A stretch of 64,000 nt of DNA from Marivita sp046592965. GTDB taxonomy: Bacteria > Pseudomonadota > Alphaproteobacteria > Rhodobacterales > Rhodobacteraceae. How positions within the stretch are numbered: the first letter of the stretch is position 1; the number at the start of each line of letters is the position of its first letter. Shown one piece after another: positions 35,450 through 44,488 of the stretch. The notes under the pieces were generated by a model, which saw only the letters and a list, made by a program, of their open reading frames with translations, was not told the origin of the DNA and ran no database searches. Both the position numbers and the translations under genes were made by a program. The stretch covers positions 62,001-126,000 of the forward strand of contig NZ_JBISBV010000007.1 of NCBI RefSeq assembly GCF_046592965.1, written 5' to 3'.

Positions 35450-37255
35450 GTGAATACAGCACCGAACACCTCAACCATGCAAACACCTGCGGAGGCTCCA
35501 CCCGCAGGTGGCAAGCCCCGTTTCAATTCGGATCTGTCGCAGGTCTGGATCGGCATTGCCCTGATCGCGATCACGGGCTTCGGCCCATCGCTGATCGGCA
35601 ACAGCTATTGGGTCCATACCTTTCAACTGGTGAACATCTATATCGCCGTGTCGATCTTTCAGAACTTCCTGTTCGTGGATGCAGGGCAGAAATCCTTTGG
35701 TCAGGGGGTGATTCTCGGGCTTGGGGCCTATGTCACAGCGATTTTCTTTGGCCTGCACGAGTATACATTCCTCGCCGCCTCCATGTTTGGGCTTTTGGCC
35801 GCAACCCTTGGTGGGCTTTTGTTTGCCCTGCCCGCGCTGCGCGTACAGTATTTCCACCTTGGTTTTGTCACCCTCTCAGCGGCCATCGTTTTTCCGCAGT
35901 TGCTGATGTCGCTGGACAACTGGACCAATGGGATCAACGGTATTCTGGTCAAGCTTCCTTGGTGGCATGAGGAATGGGCCTTTGGTCTGTCCCCCCTGAC
36001 AATTGCAGTGGCTCTCTATCCGATGCTGGCACTTGGCATTCACTATGGGATTCGGCGTTCACGCCTTGGCCGCCAGATGCGCGTCGCCGCGGTCAGCCCG
36101 GAAGCCGCGCGCACCTTGGGTATCAAACCGGGTGTCATGCGCTTTCTGGCCTTTATCATCGCGGCGATCGGCACGGGTATCGCGGGCATCCTGTTTCTGC
36201 CTACGGTGGGCTTTGTCAGCCCGCAGGGCTTCAACGTCGAGCTGTCCTTTGTCTTTTTCTTTGCCGTCGTCGTCGGTGGCCGCGGGCAAATGCTTGGCCC
36301 GATCATCGGCATCTGGATCGTCTTCATTCTGCCGAACATCGCTCTGGCCTCGTTTGTGGAATACCGCCTGCTGATCTACGGCGTGCTGACATTGGCCACC
36401 GTGATGCTGTTTCCCGACGGGATTGTCGGATCGGTGGAACGCTGGCGGCTGAAGCGCGGCGTGTCGGGGCGCGGTGAGCAATCGTTCCGCATTGATGCCT
36501 TCCTTGAGGAACTCAAGGGTCAGGACGGGTTTGAACCCACCGACCAGATCGCGATTGAACTGAAAGGCGCGACCAAGCGTTTCGGAGCGGTTGTCGCTGT
36601 CGATCATGTCGACCTCAAAGTCCGAAAAGGGGAAATCCACGGACTGATCGGGGCCAACGGGTCTGGCAAAACCAGCCTGCTGAACATCCTCTCGGGGCTG
36701 TCGCGCGTCAATGAAGGGTCGTTCTTCATCAATGGTCGCGATGCGACACGTCTGTCCGCAGACAGGATCGCTAATCTTGGACTCGGGCGTACGTTCCAAA
36801 CGCCGCGCATCTTCCCGATGTTCTCGCTTTGGGAAAACCTGAAGGTCGGGGAAGACGCCCGCACCGGCAAGGCCAGCCCTGAAATCCGCGCCCTGTCTAA
36901 GGCGTTGGAAGCCGAGTTTGCACAAGACAATGCCGAGTTGTTGTCGCACGGGCAGCGGCGCTTGGCTGAAGTGATGCGGTCCATGTTGAAAGAGGCGGAA
37001 ATCGTCTTGTTTGACGAACCCGCTGCCGGTCTGTCGAGTAGCGAGCGCAAGAACTTTGCCAAGCTGGTGCGCTTCTTGTCGCGTCAGTTGGGCAAGACCG
37101 TGATCCTTGTGGAACACGATCTGGATCTTGTCTGGGACGTTGCCGATACGATCACGGTGATGGAACAGGGTGCCATCGTTGCGGCGGGCGACCCGCAAAC
37201 CATTGCCCTCGATCCGGCAGTCCAACACATGTTCGTAGGAGGCCGAGGTGCTTGA
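35450..37255 (+). CDS. Fused ABC transporter permease and ATPase (LivM-LivG-like)
   Basis: The protein has 601 residues. Residues about 25-330 form a LivM-type permease with many helices (FLFVDAGQKSFGQGVILGLGA, LPALRVQYFHLGFVTLSAA). Residues about 363-598 form a LivG-type ATPase with Walker A GANGSGKTS (near 401), signature LLSHGQRRLAEV, Walker B IVLFDEPAAGLSS and the switch histidine in LVEHDLD. The signature motif reads LSHGQ rather than LSGGQ. The start is a GTG at 35450; a later ATG (MQTPAEAPP) is possible. Such LivM-LivG fusions are common in Rhodobacteraceae HAAT systems. It overlaps livF by 8 bp. Confidence 0.88.
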   Translation: MNTAPNTSTMQTPAEAPPAGGKPRFNSDLSQVWIGIALIAITGFGPSLIGNSYWVHTFQLVNIYIAVSIFQNFLFVDAGQKSFGQGVILGLGAYVTAIFFGLHEYTFLAASMFGLLAATLGGLLFALPALRVQYFHLGFVTLSAAIVFPQLLMSLDNWTNGINGILVKLPWWHEEWAFGLSPLTIAVALYPMLALGIHYGIRRSRLGRQMRVAAVSPEAARTLGIKPGVMRFLAFIIAAIGTGIAGILFLPTVGFVSPQGFNVELSFVFFFAVVVGGRGQMLGPIIGIWIVFILPNIALASFVEYRLLIYGVLTLATVMLFPDGIVGSVERWRLKRGVSGRGEQSFRIDAFLEELKGQDGFEPTDQIAIELKGATKRFGAVVAVDHVDLKVRKGEIHGLIGANGSGKTSLLNILSGLSRVNEGSFFINGRDATRLSADRIANLGLGRTFQTPRIFPMFSLWENLKVGEDARTGKASPEIRALSKALEAEFAQDNAELLSHGQRRLAEVMRSMLKEAEIVLFDEPAAGLSSSERKNFAKLVRFLSRQLGKTVILVEHDLDLVWDVADTITVMEQGAIVAAGDPQTIALDPAVQHMFVGGRGA

Positions 37256-37958
37256 CGTCAAAAATCTGTATGCCGGATACGGTATCGTGCCGGTGATCGA
37301 GGATGTGACGCTATCGGTCAAAGCAGGTGAAATCCTGCTGATCGGTGGTGAAAACGGGGCCGGAAAATCCACGCTGATGGGTGCCATCGCCGGTTTCAAC
37401 AAACCGACGGCAGGCGAAGTGTTGCTGGAAGGGCAACCGCTGCAGGGTCTTGCACCGGAAAAGATTGCCAAATCCGGCCTGCGGCTGGTTCTGGACGGCC
37501 ACCGGGTGTTTCCCGAATTGTCGGTCTATGACAACCTGCGCATGGGGGCTGCCGCGCGGCGCGGTGACCGAACTGGGCTGAGTGCCGCCATCGACGAAAT
37601 CTACGAAGTGTTCCCGATCCTCAAGGAAAAACACCGCGCCTATGCGCGCGACCTGTCGGGCGGTCAGCAACAGATGCTGGCACTGGGTCAGGCGTTTGTT
37701 GCACAGCCAAAGGTCTTGCTGTGCGACGAACCCTCGATGGGTCTGGCACAGGCGCTTTTGCCGCCGATCCTGTCGTTCCTGCGCCGCTGGGCGGAAACCG
37801 GGACCGCCGTCGTGATCGTTGAACAACACTTGCAGGTCACGGCCCCCTACGCCGACCGCGCGATGATCATTGAACGCGGCACGGTCAAGTTCGAATGCCC
37901 CGCCGCCGAGTTGGAAAATCGGCTTAAAACGATGGAAACGCCGGAAGGGGCCGCATGA
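37248..37958 (+). CDS. ABC transporter ATP-binding protein (LivF-like)
   Basis: This 236-residue ATPase has Walker A GENGAGKST, signature DLSGGQQQMLALGQA, Walker B VLLCDEPSMGLAQAL and switch VEQHLQV. LivF pairs with LivG at the cytoplasmic face of the importer. The start is GTG 37248, inside the end of the upstream fusion gene, and its stop overlaps the thioesterase start by ATGA. The cluster's binding protein is not here but probably is the one at 48134. Confidence 0.88.
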   Translation: MLDVKNLYAGYGIVPVIEDVTLSVKAGEILLIGGENGAGKSTLMGAIAGFNKPTAGEVLLEGQPLQGLAPEKIAKSGLRLVLDGHRVFPELSVYDNLRMGAAARRGDRTGLSAAIDEIYEVFPILKEKHRAYARDLSGGQQQMLALGQAFVAQPKVLLCDEPSMGLAQALLPPILSFLRRWAETGTAVVIVEQHLQVTAPYADRAMIIERGTVKFECPAAELENRLKTMETPEGAA

Positions 37959-38464
37959 CCATTTCCGATCCTCGGGCCGGACGCGACTATTTCGTTTCTT
38001 TCCGTGGATCGGTCGCGGACGAATGGATCGACGTCAACGGCCACATGAACGTGTCGTGGTATGACCACGTCTTTGACACGGCGGAGTCACTATTCTTCGA
38101 AGAGTTTGCCATTGACGACGCCTATATCCGCCGGACCGGTTACAGCTTTTTTCGGCTCGAACGGTTGGTGCGCTACGAACGCGAGGTGATGCCCGCCGAC
38201 CCGATCGAAGTCCGCTCCCGCGTGCTTTGGTCGGACATGCGTCGGGTGCATCATGTCCATGAGCTTTGGGTGACGGGCAAGGAAAAGCGTTGCGCAACCT
38301 CTGACGCCGTCTCGATCCATGTCGATCTGCGCACCCGCCGCCCCGCGGTCATGGACCTGCCCGAGGTCGTCGACCCGTTTCGCCGGTTGCTGGAGGCCCA
38401 CACCGCAGCCCCGCCGCCAGAGGGTTTGCCAAAACGGATCAACGGGCGTCTTGCCACAGGGTGA
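37955..38464 (+). CDS. Hotdog-fold acyl-CoA thioesterase
   Basis: The 169-residue protein has the 4HBT-like hotdog fold: DVNGHMNVSWYDHVFDTAES contains the Asp and hotdog helix residues, then YSFFRLERLVRYEREVMPADPIEVRSRV. Such enzymes hydrolyse acyl-CoA thioesters, often to relieve CoA blockage or to release a product for export. It is translationally coupled to livF, an unusual link between an importer and a thioesterase. Together they could balance CoA use when the imported compound is activated. The substrate is unknown. Confidence 0.78.
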   Translation: MTISDPRAGRDYFVSFRGSVADEWIDVNGHMNVSWYDHVFDTAESLFFEEFAIDDAYIRRTGYSFFRLERLVRYEREVMPADPIEVRSRVLWSDMRRVHHVHELWVTGKEKRCATSDAVSIHVDLRTRRPAVMDLPEVVDPFRRLLEAHTAAPPPEGLPKRINGRLATG

Positions 38465-38528
38465 CAGCGCGCCCTTGCAAGACATCATAAAGCGAAAACG
38501 ACCGGATTGATCATCTAAGGAGAAAACC

Positions 38529-39482
38529 ATGCAAACGCGCCAGCTTGGACATTCGGGGCTTGAGGTGTCTGTCGTCGGGTTAGGCTGCAACAACTTTGGC
38601 GGCATGATCAAATCGCTGGACACTGATGGCGCACGCGCGGTCGTGGATGCGGCGATTGATGCGGGCATCACGCTGTTTGACACCTCGGATTCCTATGGGG
38701 TCGACGGCGGGTCTGAAACGACACTGGGGCAGGTTCTGGGCAAGCGGCGCAAGGACATCGTGCTGGCGACCAAATTCGCGTCCCCGATGAACCGCGACAA
38801 AAGCACCCGCTATGACGGATCGCGCGGTTATATCATGTCTGCGGTCGAAAACAGCCTGCGACGCCTGAACACCGATTACATAGATCTCTATCAATATCAC
38901 TTTCCCGATCCCAAAACCCCGATCGAGGAAACCATGCGCGCGCTTGATGATCTGGTCCGTCAGGGCAAGGTGCGCTATCTGGGCTGCTCTAATCTGGCCC
39001 CATGGCAAATGGTCGATGCCAACTGGACCGCGCGGCATTTCGGGTTGGACCGTTTGCTGTCGACACAGGCCGAATACAGCCTGCTGGCGCGCGACGCCAA
39101 GGCAGACCTGTTTCCCGCGATAAAGGCGGCGGGCATGACGTTGTTGCCGTATTTCCCATTGGCCAGCGGTCTTTTGACCGGAAAATACCGCAAGGGGCAG
39201 CCCCTGCCCGACGACACAAGGATGGCCCTCCCCTACTTTCAGGCCGGGTTGACCGAGGACCGCCTTGACGTCGTGGAACAGCTGATCACGTTTTGCGAAA
39301 CGCGCGGCCACACACTTTTGGAATTGGCGTTTTCATGGCTGCTGGCGGAACCCATCGTCAGCAGCGTGATCGCAGGGGCCACCCGGCCCGAACAGGTGAC
39401 GGCCAACGCCGCGGCCTCTGGCTGGATGCTGTCGCACGATGATCTGGCAGAGCTGGACAACATCCTGCAACCGGTGGCGTGA
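38529..39482 (+). CDS. Aldo/keto reductase
   Basis: This 317-residue NADPH-dependent (beta/alpha)8 oxidoreductase shows the catalytic tetrad of the family: DTSDSYG (Asp and Tyr), LATKF (Lys), and YQYHFPDP (His). NADPH-binding residues lie in SVIAGATRPEQVTANAAA near the C-terminus. It starts 64 bp after the thioesterase behind AAGGAG and may still be read through from the liv operon. Aldo/keto reductases reduce ketones, including steroid ketones. Its substrate is unknown. Confidence 0.85.
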   Translation: MQTRQLGHSGLEVSVVGLGCNNFGGMIKSLDTDGARAVVDAAIDAGITLFDTSDSYGVDGGSETTLGQVLGKRRKDIVLATKFASPMNRDKSTRYDGSRGYIMSAVENSLRRLNTDYIDLYQYHFPDPKTPIEETMRALDDLVRQGKVRYLGCSNLAPWQMVDANWTARHFGLDRLLSTQAEYSLLARDAKADLFPAIKAAGMTLLPYFPLASGLLTGKYRKGQPLPDDTRMALPYFQAGLTEDRLDVVEQLITFCETRGHTLLELAFSWLLAEPIVSSVIAGATRPEQVTANAAASGWMLSHDDLAELDNILQPVA

Positions 39483-39489
39483 CGGACGT

Positions 39490-39507
39490 TAGTCTTTTTG
39501 GACGATT
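39490..39507 (-). promoter_or_regulatory. Candidate cluster operator, site 3
   Basis: On the minus strand AATCGTCCAAAAAGACTA matches the shared motif at 13 of 14 fixed positions. It starts 7 bp after the aldo/keto reductase stop and ends 51 bp before the enoyl-CoA hydratase start, where a promoter for the 39559-45400 operon is expected. Confidence 0.6.
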
Positions 39508-39558
39508 GCCCTGCCATCCCCCTCGCCTAGAACAGTCACAGCAAGGAAAGGTCCAGAT

Positions 39559-40455
39559 ATGAGCGATCTCGTCGCGCCCAAGCAGGCAGACATCACCTAT
39601 GAAACCGGCGAACCTGTCCTCTACGAGGCCGAGGGCCAGATCGCACGGATCACCCTGAACCGGCCCAGCTTTCACAATGCTCAAAACTCGCAGATGACCT
39701 ATGCGCTTGATGATGCGTTCAAACGGGCCGTCGATGACGATGGCATCAAGGTCATCATCCTGAAAGCCGCAGGCAAACACTTCTCTGCCGGGCATGATAT
39801 CGGAACGCCCGGCCGAGATGTCGACAAAAGCTGGGACCGGCGGCTGATGCAGTCGGACCATGTGACCAAACCGGCGGCAGAGTTTCTTTATACCCGCGAA
39901 CACGAGGTCTATCTGGGCATGTGCCGCCGCTGGCGAGACATTCCCAAACCCACCATCGCGCAGGTGCAGGGCGCCTGCGTGGCTGGCGGACTCATGCTGG
40001 CCTGGGTCTGTGATTTCATCATCGCATCCGACGATGCGTTTTTTCAGGACCCGGTCATTCGCATGGGTATTCCCGGCGTCGAGTATTTCGCGCACGGCTT
40101 TGAACTTCCACCGCGCATCGCCAAGGAATTTCTGCTCTTGGGCGAACGGATGCCCGCAGCGCGTGCCGAACAGTTTGGCATGGTCAACCGCGTCGTGCCG
40201 CGTGACGGGCTGGACGCGGCCGCGACAGAAATGGCTGAAAAACTGGCCGGATTTCCGCGCCTTGGTTTGTGGCTGGGCAAACAGGCCATCAATCAGGTCG
40301 AAGATTTGCGCGGCAAGCGGTCGGCGATGGACGCGCATTACCACATTCACCACTTCGCCCATGCGCAGAACGATCTGACCACCGGTGACCGGCTGGGCGG
40401 TCAGGACGCAAAATCAATGGCCGCGGCAAATAAAAAACAGGCCGGCTCCGACTGA
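39559..40455 (+). CDS. Enoyl-CoA hydratase/isomerase family protein
   Basis: This 298-residue crotonase-fold protein opens a plus-strand operon of six genes. Oxyanion-hole blocks are KHFSAGHDIG and QGACVAGGLMLAWVCDF. It belongs to a long subgroup with YLGMCRRWRDIPKPTIAQVQG and MGIPGVEYFAHGFELPPRIAKEF, found in actinobacterial lipid and steroid gene sets. The first catalytic Glu position in the classic family (GGGCE) is replaced by GGLML, so plain hydration is not assured; an isomerase or retro-aldol role is possible. Confidence 0.85.
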   Translation: MSDLVAPKQADITYETGEPVLYEAEGQIARITLNRPSFHNAQNSQMTYALDDAFKRAVDDDGIKVIILKAAGKHFSAGHDIGTPGRDVDKSWDRRLMQSDHVTKPAAEFLYTREHEVYLGMCRRWRDIPKPTIAQVQGACVAGGLMLAWVCDFIIASDDAFFQDPVIRMGIPGVEYFAHGFELPPRIAKEFLLLGERMPAARAEQFGMVNRVVPRDGLDAAATEMAEKLAGFPRLGLWLGKQAINQVEDLRGKRSAMDAHYHIHHFAHAQNDLTTGDRLGGQDAKSMAAANKKQAGSD

Positions 40456-40509
40456 CCGGCCCGCAACCACAGCGCAGAGACGCGTGGTCGACAATGGGAT
40501 CATCACGAC

Positions 40510-41673
40510 ATGGATTTGACCTACACGCCGCAACAGGTTGCCTTTCGCAAAGAGGTGCGGACTTGGATGGAGCAGAACGTTCCGTCCGCCCCCCTGCCCT
40601 CGTTCGATTCCAGCCGCGAAGGGTTCGAGGCACACAGGGATTGGGAAAAGGTGCTGCACAAGGGCCGCTGGGGCATGGTCACATGGCCTGAAAGCTACGG
40701 CGGACGCGGACTTGACCTGATCCAGTGGCTGATCTTTGAGGAAGAATACTATCGCGCGGGCGCGCCGTTGCGCGTCAACCAGAACGGCATTTTCCTGCTC
40801 GGGCCGACCCTGATGGAATACGGCACCGAGTACCAAAAATCGCGGTTCCTGACGGCCATGGCGTCGGGCGATGAGGTCTGGGCGCAAGCGTGGTCCGAAC
40901 CGCAGGCGGGCAGCGATCTTGCCGCGGTGCGCGCAACTGCAAAGCGGGACGGTGATGACTATGTCCTGAAAGGCCACAAAATCTGGTCGTCGCGTGCGGT
41001 TTTTGCCGATTGGGCCTTTGGCCTGTTTCGGACAGACCCGCAGTCGGAACGCCACAAGGGACTGTCGCTCATTTTCTTTCCGCTGGATGCGCCGGGCGTC
41101 AAAATCCAGCCCATCGCACAAATCGACGGCGAAACCGGTTTCGCAGAACTGTTCCTTGATGACGTGCGCGTTCCCGCCTTCAACCGTCTGGGTGAAGAGG
41201 GTGAAGGCTGGCGCATCTGCATGGCAACCGCCGGGTTCGAGCGCGGTCTGATGCTGCGATCACCGGCACGGTTTCAAGTCACCGCGCAAAAGCTGGTGGC
41301 GCTTTACCTGGCGCACCAGGACGAGGTTGAACCGTCGGTGCGTGACGCGGTGATGCAGGCATGGATGGATGCCGAAGCCTATGCCTTTTCGATTTACCAG
41401 ACCGCATCGCGCCTGATCGCCGGCGGGTCCATCGGGGCAGAAGCCAGCACCAACAAGATTTTCTGGTCGGAAATGGACATCGCGACACACAAAACAGCGC
41501 TTTCGATCCTTGGAGCGCGCAGCGAACTTTTGCGCAGCGCCCCAGATGCAGGCGATATCGGGCGCTGGCTCGACGGGTATTTCTTTTCGCTGGCCGGGCC
41601 GATTTACGCAGGCTCCAACGAGGTTCAACGCAACATCATCGCCGAGCGCATGCTTGGCCTGCCACGGGTTTGA
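40510..41673 (+). CDS. fadE31: Acyl-CoA dehydrogenase, FadE31-like
   Basis: The protein has 387 residues and closely follows my recollection of mycobacterial FadE31: WPESYGGRGLDLIQWLIFEEEYYRAGAP (as the family segment), WAQAWSEPQAGSDLAA, GHKIWSSRAVFADWAFGLFR, and GPIYAGSNEVQRNIIAERMLG. The C-terminal position that carries the catalytic Glu in medium-chain enzymes is Ala (YAG). A glutamate in GFERGLMLRSP could serve instead, as in isovaleryl-type ACADs. It is followed after 2 bp by a second, shorter ACAD, the usual layout of alpha2beta2 steroid ACADs. A role in oxidising a C/D-ring acyl-CoA is inferred. Confidence 0.83.
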   Translation: MDLTYTPQQVAFRKEVRTWMEQNVPSAPLPSFDSSREGFEAHRDWEKVLHKGRWGMVTWPESYGGRGLDLIQWLIFEEEYYRAGAPLRVNQNGIFLLGPTLMEYGTEYQKSRFLTAMASGDEVWAQAWSEPQAGSDLAAVRATAKRDGDDYVLKGHKIWSSRAVFADWAFGLFRTDPQSERHKGLSLIFFPLDAPGVKIQPIAQIDGETGFAELFLDDVRVPAFNRLGEEGEGWRICMATAGFERGLMLRSPARFQVTAQKLVALYLAHQDEVEPSVRDAVMQAWMDAEAYAFSIYQTASRLIAGGSIGAEASTNKIFWSEMDIATHKTALSILGARSELLRSAPDAGDIGRWLDGYFFSLAGPIYAGSNEVQRNIIAERMLGLPRV

Positions 41674-41675
41674 TC

Positions 41676-42725
41676 ATGGAATTTCATTTCAGCGAAGAGC
41701 AGGACATGACCGCGGATGTGATCCGCAACCTGCTGGCCAAACTGTGCACACCTTCCGATCTGCGCCGGTTGATGGCCGCGGGAACGCCGCGTGACGATGC
41801 CCGCTGGCAAAGCATCGTCGAAATGGGTCTGAGTGGCGCATTGGTGCCGGAAAGCGCGGGTGGCCTGGGTCTGGGACCGGCAGATTTCATCCGCGCCGCA
41901 GAGGCCTGCGGCTATGCTGCGCTGCCTGAACCTTTGGTTGAAAACACCGCCGTTGCGCTGCCTTTGCTGGCCCAAGCGGCACCCGACGCCGCCGAGCTTG
42001 CCCGCGCGCTGGACGGCGAAATCACCGTCGCTGTCGGCCATCCCGCCAATCCGTTTGTTGCCGACGCCGATACCGCCGGCGCGATCCTGATGCCGCATGA
42101 CGGCGCGCTTTATCTGGTCGATCCTGACAACGCCACGCTGGTTGCACAGCCCAGCATCGACCCGTTCCGTCGCCTGTCCTCCGTCGGTTTTGATCCCGCA
42201 GACGCGCGCCTTTTGACCAGCGATGCGCAACCGCTTCTGGACCGCGCACTGGATCGCGGCGCGGTGTTTGCAGCCGCGCAACTGGCCGGTATGGCGCAGG
42301 CTTGCGTCGATCTGGCTGTGGACTACGCCAAGGAACGCAAACAGTTCGGAAAGCCGATCGGATCCTATCAGGCGGTCAAGCACCAGTTGGCCAGCGCACA
42401 GGTCAAAATCGAATTTGCGCGCCCTGTGGTCTATGCGGCCGCCGCCGCCCTTCCACAACACGACGATTTTTCACGTGCCCGCGTAAGCCATGCCAAAATT
42501 GCCGCCGCCAGTGCCGCCGATCTGGCAGCGCGCACCGCGATTCAGGTGCATGGTGCCATGGGGTATTCCTGGGAAGTCGACGTGCATTTTTTCCTCAAAC
42601 GCGCCATCGCGCTGGAAAATGCCTGGGGTACGCCCGCGTTTCATCGCTCACGGGTGGCGCACCGCGTGCTGACGCACCCCCTTGGGCCGGACCATACATT
42701 TGCAAAGGAACAGTCCGATGCCTGA
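41676..42725 (+). CDS. Acyl-CoA dehydrogenase, second subunit of the pair (FadE32-like)
   Basis: This 349-residue ACAD keeps the C-terminal helical domain (VDYAKERKQFGKPIGSYQAVKHQLA, ARTAIQVHGAMGYSWEVDVHFFLKRA, given as the family pattern). It lacks a clear FAD/substrate SEP..GSD block and a catalytic Glu in a YEG or FERG context. That pattern fits the non-catalytic partner of heterotetrameric steroid-type ACADs. It begins 2 bp after the FadE31-like gene and overlaps the thiolase start by 8 bp, so the three are coupled. Whether it equals FadE32 or FadE33 cannot be settled by eye. Confidence 0.8.
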   Translation: MEFHFSEEQDMTADVIRNLLAKLCTPSDLRRLMAAGTPRDDARWQSIVEMGLSGALVPESAGGLGLGPADFIRAAEACGYAALPEPLVENTAVALPLLAQAAPDAAELARALDGEITVAVGHPANPFVADADTAGAILMPHDGALYLVDPDNATLVAQPSIDPFRRLSSVGFDPADARLLTSDAQPLLDRALDRGAVFAAAQLAGMAQACVDLAVDYAKERKQFGKPIGSYQAVKHQLASAQVKIEFARPVVYAAAAALPQHDDFSRARVSHAKIAAASAADLAARTAIQVHGAMGYSWEVDVHFFLKRAIALENAWGTPAFHRSRVAHRVLTHPLGPDHTFAKEQSDA

Positions 42726-43869
42726 AGCCTATATCGTCGATGCCATCCGCACTCCGGTCGGACGCAAGAAAGGCGCGCTGGCCGACATGCATTCCGCCGA
42801 TCTGGGCGCTGTGCCGATCAAGGCCCTGATGGAGCGGACAGGCATTGATCCGAGCGCGGTGGATGATGTGGTCTACGGCTGTTGCGATACCATCGGCAGT
42901 CAGGCTGGCGATATTGCACGGACCTGCTGGCTTGTTGCCGGTTTGCCGCTACATGTGCCGGGCGTCACGGTCGACCGGCAATGCGGGTCGTCGCAACAAG
43001 CGGTGCATTTTGCCGCCATGGGCGTGATGAGCGGTGTTCAGGATCTGGTCGTCGCCGGCGGCGTGCAGAATATGAACGCGATTCCGATATCCGCCGCAAT
43101 GTTCGCAGGCCAGCAATACGGGTTTCCCGATCCCTTCAGCACCTCGCCCGGATGGAAAGCACGTTTTGGCGACCAGCCGGTCAACCAGTTTCTGTCGGCA
43201 GAGATGATCGCGAAAAAGTGGAACTGCACCCGCGCGGAAATGGAAGAATTCGCGCTTGCCAGCCATGACCGCGCCATTGCCGCCATGGACGCCGGATTCT
43301 TCACCAACGAGATCGCGCCCATCGGAGAGTTGAGCGCAGACGAAACGCCACGCCGCGGCACCACGCTGGAAAAAATGGCAGAGCTGAACCCCCTGATGGA
43401 GGACGGACGCATCACAGCCGCAGTCGCCAGCCAGACATGCGACGCGGCCGCCGCCCTGCTGATCGCGTCAGATGCCGCGATCAAGGCGCATAACCTTACC
43501 CCGCGTGCGCGTATCCATCACATGACGGTGCGGGCCAAAGATCCGGTCTGGATGCTGACCGCGCCCATTCCCGCCACCCGCCACGCGCTGGAAAAGACCG
43601 GCCTGACGGTAGAGGATATCGACCTTTTTGAATGCAATGAGGCGTTTGCATCCGTTCCGATGGCTTGGATGCGCGAGCTTGGTATTCCGCATGACAAGGT
43701 CAATGTGAACGGCGGCGCAATCGCGCTTGGCCATCCCATCGGTGCCACCGGTGCCCGCCTGATGACAACGCTTTTGAACGAATTGGAGCGGCGCAAGGGC
43801 CGTTATGCGTTGCAAACGATGTGCGAAGGCGGCGGGCAGGCCAATGTCACCATCATCGAAAGGCTTTAA
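42718..43869 (+). CDS. fadA6: Thiolase, FadA6-like
   Basis: This 383-residue thiolase cleaves a 3-ketoacyl-CoA. The nucleophile lies in VDRQCGSSQQAV; the other active-site blocks are ECNEAFASVPMAW, GGAIALGHPIGATGARL and MCEGGGQANVTIIERL. The string VPGVTVDRQCGSSQQA and the subsequent VVAGGVQNMNAIPIS correspond well to mycobacterial FadA6 of the HIP pathway as I recall it. The start at ATG 42718 (PEAYIVDAIRTPVG) overlaps the ACAD end. It should complete a beta-oxidation turn on steroid-ring intermediates. Confidence 0.85.
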   Translation: MPEAYIVDAIRTPVGRKKGALADMHSADLGAVPIKALMERTGIDPSAVDDVVYGCCDTIGSQAGDIARTCWLVAGLPLHVPGVTVDRQCGSSQQAVHFAAMGVMSGVQDLVVAGGVQNMNAIPISAAMFAGQQYGFPDPFSTSPGWKARFGDQPVNQFLSAEMIAKKWNCTRAEMEEFALASHDRAIAAMDAGFFTNEIAPIGELSADETPRRGTTLEKMAELNPLMEDGRITAAVASQTCDAAAALLIASDAAIKAHNLTPRARIHHMTVRAKDPVWMLTAPIPATRHALEKTGLTVEDIDLFECNEAFASVPMAWMRELGIPHDKVNVNGGAIALGHPIGATGARLMTTLLNELERRKGRYALQTMCEGGGQANVTIIERL

Positions 43870-43872
43870 GCG

Positions 43873-44472
43873 ATGCCCTGTTACGCGTTCGAAGGTCTCG
43901 TGCCCGTAGTCGATCCGACCACATTCCTGCACCCGACCGCCTCTGTGATTGGCGACGTCACCATTGGCCCGCGGTGCTATATCGGGCCGGGTGCGTCACT
44001 GCGCGGCGACTTTGGCCGGATCACCATCGAAGGCGACAGCAGCATTCAGGACAACTGCACCATGCACACCGGATCTGGGTCCGATTGCATCGTGCGGCGC
44101 GGCGCAACAATCGGGCACGGGGTGATCCTGCACGGGTGCGATGTGGGTGTGAACGCGCTGATCGGCATGAACAGCGTTGTGCTGGATGGAGCCGAGATCG
44201 GCGAGGACAGCCTTGTTGCGGCGCTGAGCTTGGTCAAGAACGACGCGCAGTTCGAACCCGCAAGCCTGATCGCAGGCAATCCCGCACGGTTCATCCGCGC
44301 CCTAGACCCGGCCGCGATCGGCTGGCGCAACAACGGCGACGGTGAATACCAAAGACTGGCCGACCGGTCCCGCGCGGCCCTTGTGGAATGCACACCGCTT
44401 TCCCAGCCCGAGGACGGACGGCGGCGCAATGCCGGTCAGGCCCGTGCCGTGCGGCTGGCCAAAAATACTTGA
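43873..44472 (+). CDS. Left-handed beta-helix protein, gamma-carbonic-anhydrase/PaaY-like
   Basis: The protein has 199 residues with hexapeptide repeats (VIGDVTIGPRCYIGPGASL, VGVNALIGMNSVVLDGAEIGEDSLV). Three histidines in DNCTMHTGSG and GHGVILHGC match the zinc ligands of the gamma-carbonic-anhydrase fold. The PaaY/CaiE branch works as a thioesterase or helper in CoA-dependent phenylacetate and carnitine pathways, which fits its place 3 bp after the thiolase. It may hydrolyse dead-end CoA esters in this pathway. The C-terminal 40 residues are extra and lack recognised features. Confidence 0.8.
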   Translation: MPCYAFEGLVPVVDPTTFLHPTASVIGDVTIGPRCYIGPGASLRGDFGRITIEGDSSIQDNCTMHTGSGSDCIVRRGATIGHGVILHGCDVGVNALIGMNSVVLDGAEIGEDSLVAALSLVKNDAQFEPASLIAGNPARFIRALDPAAIGWRNNGDGEYQRLADRSRAALVECTPLSQPEDGRRRNAGQARAVRLAKNT

Positions 44473-44488
44473 AACAGGAGAACCGGAC

